Below, piece by piece: positions 59,029 through 64,000 of a DNA stretch of 64,000 bases. The DNA is taken from contig OY754337.1 of assembly GCA_963573305.1 (NCBI GenBank), positions 73,009,094-73,073,093 on the forward strand, in the 5' to 3' direction. Positions within the stretch are counted from its first letter, which is position 1. Every line of letters begins with the position of its first letter. Source of the stretch: Pyrrhosoma nymphula. Its lineage: Eukaryota; Arthropoda; Insecta; Odonata; Coenagrionidae. The position numbers were made by a program, and so were the translations under genes. The notes under the pieces are model-generated. The model was not told where the DNA came from. It saw only the letters and a program-made list of their open reading frames with translations, and did not search any database.

Positions 59029-59915
59029 TGGCATGCACTATAGAGTGGCTTACAGGAATTAAACTGAGCAATGCATGAGAAATAGCGCGAACGGCCGGTG
59101 TGCTCCCAATTCGTGTTTCATGGAAACTTAGTTCGAGAAGCCACGAGAAGATCCGGGTTTCCAGGTATGGGATTTTGGTTTGGCCAGTTGTGTGATTGCA
59201 TTGATTCCTCTTTCAGTGGCGATGTCGCGTCATACTTTTTACCCCCGTCCAATCCCCTCTTCCGAAAATGACGAGGAAAGTGTCGAAACCCACGAAAAGC
59301 TCGAGAAATGGGCTTCAGTAATCTCTGTCTCGCTCGCGTATTTCTCATGGTATAATTTTTTGCTCTGAATCCGCTATTCGGTCCATCGCCGTGGTGCATT
59401 ATATGCCTCGAAGCGCCTTTGGCGAGAAGTCAGAGCTCAATTGATAAACTGGCCATTGTGGTGGCTTGATCCAATGTGGCCCATCCCGTGAGTCCGGCTC
59501 AAGTCACAGCGGTTTCGAAGATTTTTCAGTGGTGTTTTTATCGCTTATCTGGCACAGCAAAAGGCCAAGGCAGATGTGCACAGGACAATGTTAGGTCTAC
59601 AAGATCAAGTTCAGCGGTTCCCAACGTGTGGTTCACGTTCTATGAGGAGCATATGATTGGAACTTTGGGAGCTAAAAAAACTTGAATAATGGCGGATTCA
59701 AAGTTGAAATAGGAGTAAGAGTATAAGTAATACACATTTTACCAACGAATTTGGGAAATTGATAATTAAGGGGTTGAACACCAGTGGTCTATTGAATAAA
59801 AAAACAGTTACTTCGGGTGAATGGGTAGCATCTGTGGGTCATTCTTCTTTATGGATCACGTTCCGTTAAATGCCGTTCAGCATACAGGGCGTTTAAAAAC
59901 AATTACACCTTTGAT
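59029..59915. other. No feature seen
   Basis: Slightly GC-richer at 59,090-59,560; overlapping open frames on both strands have no recognisable domain. GTGTCGAAACCCACG at 59,278-59,292 faintly resembles the hammerhead-like arms. Confidence 0.4.
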
Positions 59916-60283
59916 ATTGGATTGAGCTTGAAAACCTAGACCAAACTTTTTTCTAGAAATTTTATGCCAGGGTGCGATAGTTTTTTTTGCAATTGTGCTT
60001 TGAAATTCATAAAAAATAATTAATCAGTTAGGGGATGGAGCGGCTAATGTGTCAGCCGCAACGGTAAACATTGAAGTGAGGAAATGAGCGCGCGGTCAAA
60101 ATCAACTCCCTTCCCCAATATAATTTTATTCTCTGCCACTGTGGCTGACGCATTAACCTCTTTAGCTTCTCTCTGATTGGTTCATTTTGCCTATTTTCAA
60201 AGGTCAATTGCAAAAAAATCCATCGCACCCTGACAAAAATTTCCAAAAAATATTTATTCCTTTAACCTCAGCCTACATTCAAT
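59916..60283. mobile_element. MITE-like foldback, about 370 bp
   Basis: Inverted arms of roughly 150 bp. Left landmarks: GAAATTTTATGCCAGGGTGC, TTTTTTTTGCAATTG, CTTTGAAA, TAATGTGTCAGCC. Right landmarks, mirrored: GGCTGACGCATTA, TTTTCAAAGG, CAATTGCAAAAAAA, GCACCCTGACAAAAATTTCC. Weaker symmetry continues outward to ATTGGATTGAGC / GCCTACATTCAAT. The centre is unpaired (about 65 bp). The ends are too diverged to define a terminal repeat or target duplication. Confidence 0.8.
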
Positions 60284-62548
60284 GACATAGATATGTTGCT
60301 TGTAAGTATATCCATTTACTCCCTGTGTATGGTAAACCTACGATTTATCGGATGCAGGTTTCTTTCTTTTCCGCTCTTCACCATCCCCCGTCTCTTCTCT
60401 CCACTCATTCCATTAGACTGACTCCCTCCGTGATGCAAAGATCTGTGTATCCGCGTGCCACGAGCTTTTGTGAGAGTTGTAATGCTTGGGCAATACTTCG
60501 AATGCAGTACTATGTTCTTCATATGGGCTCTTTTCGTGAAAAGCAAGCTGATACCGGGGCCAAATTTTTCTACACTCTTACATGACCCCTTATGTATTAT
60601 TTTACTATAAACGGATTAACCGACAATAATCGTGCTTATAACTTCGGCTATTGGTCGCACCTTCCTTATTGGTACTGTCATAAAGATTTTTCATAATAAT
60701 TTGGTGAAGTGTATTTGATGCCTTTCCTAACTCCATGGTAAGAGGGGCTTTAGGGTCTCATATACTCTAGTAAATATTTCCCACCCATCATTAGCTGTCG
60801 AAGCTGTTTTGGGCGAGCTTGATAGCCTTAGTTTCTCTCAAGCACCTCAAAACTTAGTTGAACAATTCAGATCGCGCGAGTAGTGACATGGAACATATTA
60901 TTTGAACCTCGCACTACGGGTGCTTTCCATTCGTTCTTGCGTCCTTCTTATATCGCAAGACGATGGCGCTCTTGCTTTAATGCGCTGGAGAACAAAAGAA
61001 CGTCAATAATCATATCCACGATGGTTGTCAGTTTGATGATATTCAGTAAATGGATCAAACGTGGATAATGTGAAATTTTTAATTGTTCCGTAGGAAAACA
61101 CCTACCCTTTTACTACAGGGTTCGAACAAATTCGTTTATTATTTATAGAACACTCGGCTGTAACTATTGTGTGCTTCCAGAATGCTAAGTATCGTCCGGA
61201 TATCGAACGTATCCCGTGGGCAGAGCGTTTTATTCATCGTCGTTTATGCTCACTGAAGTGAAGTGATGTTTTATGATCCGTGATAGCAACATAACTTCTA
61301 TTGGAAAGCTGATAAAAGCGAGAAAATTACAGAGATACACTGCCGAACTGATAGATTTAAAAAAATCCCCCTTTCCGCGCACCTATAGGGACTGTTACAT
61401 AAAAAAAGAGGAGAGCGCAACCGAAACAGTTCCGCAAAACACCCTGTTGCGGACAACAGCTAAAGGCACGCCAAACAAATGGCGATCGATCGGCGCTGTT
61501 AGAACATGGCTGTTAGTTCTGTATTATATGTAATATGAAATCTTTAAGTTTAAATAAAGAAACAATTGTGTTTGGATTCATAAAATGTAGGTACTTCACT
61601 CTTCTAATTCTATCTGCAACGATGGGCGGACATGTGTCAGCTGAATAAACCAGGAACCGCCTGCAGCATTTTCAAATCCTACTAGCTACAAACACAGATG
61701 TATCTTATTCCCTCAACGAAGCCACACGTGACGTGCAACTGGAACAGAATGGAAGACAAAACAGTCAGCTTCAGCAATCAGTTGCCTCTGCACAGCACAG
61801 AGCGCAACGGGGCGGCTGCAGTACGATTACGGAGCTAACCTGTTGTTTGCAACAGTTATTTGAAACAGTTGTCTGACCGAAGCAGTTTCGGCTGTAGCCG
61901 TATCACTCCAAAAACACTTTATTCTACCATTACTATACTCCTGATTCCTTGGGGGCACTTCAAGCACTTGGGCTCACAATTCCCCCTTGCAATGGCCTTC
62001 GGCGTTTTCACTCGATTTGAAGTCTGCTGAAGAATCAACCAGCTGATGAGCTACGAAACGATCTTGATTCTCAGGAGTCAGCCAGCCTATTTTATGAAGG
62101 AGAAGTTTGTGGAACTGGAATAATTGGGAGAAACCGCCCGATTATGACTATGACTGATGTAATATTTGACAGGCATTTATAGTGAAGAGGGACATCTTTT
62201 TGATCGCAAGAGTAGGACATTATCCTGCGATAGCCACGCCTAAAGGATCTTACATTATTTTTGCGCTATAATTTCCACTATTGCTGCGTTCAATTAGCTA
62301 TTGGAGGCGGCGGGGTTTTGTGTTCTGCCATACAATAGCGAAGTCAACAAATCTAGTCCTTGCTTCTTGCTCGCTGAACGGAGTCCTGCATGGAGTGGTT
62401 GATAATTATCCATCCTAAAGGACCAATTTGTTGGTTTATAATATTATTTCTCTCTATCCGCTAGTTTGGTACTTATATAATGAGAAGAAATCCAAACTGA
62501 ACAGAATTTGTCTTTGTTGATGAGTTTTAAATACAGCTTTTCTCCAAT
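60284..62548. other. No feature seen
   Basis: No recognisable element. The plus frame 61,273-61,533 (86 aa, basic) has no known motif. The surrounding 61,420-61,890 is rich in CAACAG/CTGTTG words without a clear repeat unit. Confidence 0.45.
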
Positions 62549-63070
62549 ACATCTACATGCTACCCTGCGAACGGCCGCATGGGTGTGAGGCAGAGGGGAT
62601 TAGGACACCAGCCCTGTAATGATGTAAAGTAGTATGTTATAGGGAGGTGAACAGATGTAATGTAGAATGTTATAGGAAGGTGAAGTGTATTTCGGCAGTG
62701 TTTTCAGTGGATCTCAGTTTTTATTATGGTCACTATTTGTGCGTGGGAAGAACAAACTTTTGTACCTATCTGTTCGGCAACGTTTTTATCTTATTTTATC
62801 TTTCCTGTCGGACTTAGAGATGTAGTACGGCGTCAAAATGATATATTTTATTTATTTTTCGAATCAATTCTTTCTGTCCAGGGACCCAAATGCTCGCGGC
62901 ATATTTGAGGAGTGGCCTAATCAGAGCGAAGTAGCACCTCTATTTCACTTTTTCATCCGAGGACCTTCCTACTATACGCTTAATAAATCCTAGTTTCTTT
63001 GAGGCTGTGCCGCAATATGTGCGAATAGTTCGATGGTTGGTACGTGGATATCATAAGCTGTACATAATGG
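62549..63070 (-). pseudogene. CR1/Jockey-type LINE RT end and 3' UTR, minus strand
   Basis: The minus strand reads KKLGFIKRIVGRSSDEKV, a break, then CYFALIRPLLKYAASIWVPG and QKELIRKINK. This matches the thumb region after the RT of CR1/Jockey LINEs (LGF..R......K..AY..LVRPLLEYAS.VWDP). Downstream, decayed sequence leads into a typical 3' end: GGGCTGGTGTCCTAATCCCC, TCTGCCTCACACCC, GCAGGGTAGCATGTAGATGTA near 62,549. Stops and frameshifts make it dead. It probably belongs with the plus-strand 3' end at 32.7 kb. Confidence 0.8.
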
Positions 63071-63969
63071 AAAGGAAATTTGTATTTTATCAGTATGATT
63101 TCAGTTCAATTTTTATTAGATATTGAGTATGTTCAGAACATTTATGTTCAATGTGATGATCATAACTGTTTAGAAATTATTTTATTTAATTACAGTTACA
63201 ATCGCATAACTAATGGATTTTAGTCGATAAGAGGTTATTAAAATTTTTGCTCTCCTGGATATTGCGAGAGGTTGAACTGATATTCGAATGTTAGATGCAT
63301 GGTACTGTATAGAATTGCCGTATTCCATTTCCAATGCACAAAAAATAAGCTAAATTTATCCGAGTTTCTTCCTCTTCTATCCTAATCTGCCCCTACGTGT
63401 AACTAAGTATTCTTAGTTTCTTGTCGTGACTTTCTTCCTCACCTATTTTTATGCCCAAGACTCTTGTTTTTCATCCCACGCACACCACTCAACTCTCCTA
63501 TTATACTCCTAACCCCGACTCGCCTCGTCCGAAAGCACTTCTGCATTCTCGACCCTTCCATCTCGTTCCAATCCGCGGACAGCGCTGGCGCCGCAGCCCG
63601 TCGCCGCACAGCCCGTGGCTTAAGCTCCCGAGTGGGCGTATTTCATTGGAAGCCGCTGAATGTGAGATTCGAAGGCTTTACGAATGTACCGCCACGGCGC
63701 CGAAGTTCCCGAAACCTTAGGCCGTGAAGTGGGTCTCACTGGCTTAACCGTTTCCCGTTAATGGTCTTCTAATGCATTGGCTTGCGGCCATAAGTACGAA
63801 TGGCATCTCGGGAATATCCAAAGAAGTAATAATGAGCAGTATGCAGAGCGGAGAGCATTCATATAAAGTTTCACCAATTCTCTCCTATTCTTCCAACTGA
63901 GCACAATTTTCGGGTGTGAAATTAGTTTAGAATATAGTATCTCTAACAACTTCTGTTTAGAAAATGTTT
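63071..63969. other. No feature seen
   Basis: A GC-richer patch at 63,500-63,720 holds two overlapping plus-strand open frames (63,451-63,727) without a recognised domain. Confidence 0.45.
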
Positions 63970-64000
63970 GCCGGCCTCGGTGGCGACAAGGTAACGTCCT
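63970..64000 (+). mobile_element. tRNA-derived SINE, cut by the window end
   Basis: GCCGGCCTCGGTGGCGACAA then GGTAACGTCCT. The GCCTCGGTGGC...GGTA start with an A-box region is the usual opening of a widespread arthropod tRNA-SINE head. The B box would lie beyond the window. Confidence 0.55.

Noticed and set aside
59262..59300. GTGTCGAAACCCACG as another hammerhead-like arm
   Set aside because: The upstream CTGANGA is absent and CCCACG is not self-complementary; the resemblance is too weak to list as a copy.
60052..60246. 64-codon minus-strand frame within the 60-kb foldback
   Set aside because: It lies inside inverted-repeat arms and is a chance frame of the MITE-like sequence.
61273..61533. 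86-codon basic frame
   Set aside because: No recognisable domain, no splice or promoter context, and no second copy in the window.
1..64000. CRISPR arrays, operons, prophage or other bacterial systems
   Set aside because: No regularly spaced repeats, no compact gene clusters and no prokaryotic signals. The repeats found are all eukaryotic transposon types.

Overview
This window is AT-rich, gene-poor eukaryotic DNA. Its repeat content (tRNA-derived SINEs, decayed LINEs, Copia, PIF/Harbinger and P/THAP-like DNA elements, many short foldbacks) points to an arthropod, most likely an insect. I found no bacterial features: no operons, no Shine-Dalgarno sites, and no long intact ORFs outside transposons. 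I recognise no intact host protein-coding gene. Almost everything that can be supported is transposon-derived.

Layout. 0-10 kb: a diverged tandem duplication with a 355-bp period (227-918), a minus-strand tRNA-like SINE head (2.8 kb), a LINE 3' end (4.2 kb), a foldback (6.7 kb), a small hairpin (9.14 kb) and the RNase H end of a Copia element (9.46-9.9 kb). 10-22 kb: two diverged copies of one module that both encode a short conserved peptide (11.4 and 15.3 kb), a second foldback (12.3 kb), LINE 3' remnants (13.6, 16.6-17.2 and 20.0 kb) and two tRNA-derived SINE units (20.5 and 21.25 kb). 22-40 kb: mostly unassigned, with pyrimidine/purine-biased and GC-rich blocks, LINE remnants (32.7 and 33.8 kb), two SINEs (35.6 and 36.0 kb) and a third foldback (37.9 kb).

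40-54 kb is the richest part. It holds a PIF/Harbinger element with a TAA target duplication and a decayed transposase (40,998-43,277), carrying a nested SINE. Next is a nearly full-length LINE of the R2-like type with a restriction-like endonuclease, on the minus strand (about 45.05-48.79 kb); most of its RT and endonuclease frame is broken by only three nonsense codons. Then come an RTE-type LINE remnant (49.2-49.7 kb), a 568-bp foldback (50,828-51,395) and a 1,347-bp P-element-like unit with terminal and subterminal inverted repeats and a THAP remnant (52,128-53,474). 54-64 kb: further foldbacks (56.5, 58.98 and 59.9-60.3 kb), a CR1/Jockey-type LINE 3' end (62.5-63.1 kb) and a SINE cut by the window end.

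The most interesting cross-cutting signal is a motif that recurs in otherwise unrelated sequences, four or five of them head-to-head foldbacks. It reads CTGANGA, a small stem-loop, GAAA (or a decayed form), a 4-6 bp usually self-complementary block, then TC. This is the layout of a minimal type I hammerhead ribozyme with a self-complementary stem III, as reported for Penelope-like elements. The ribozyme reading is inference; the recurrence and the inverted pairing are visible in the sequence.
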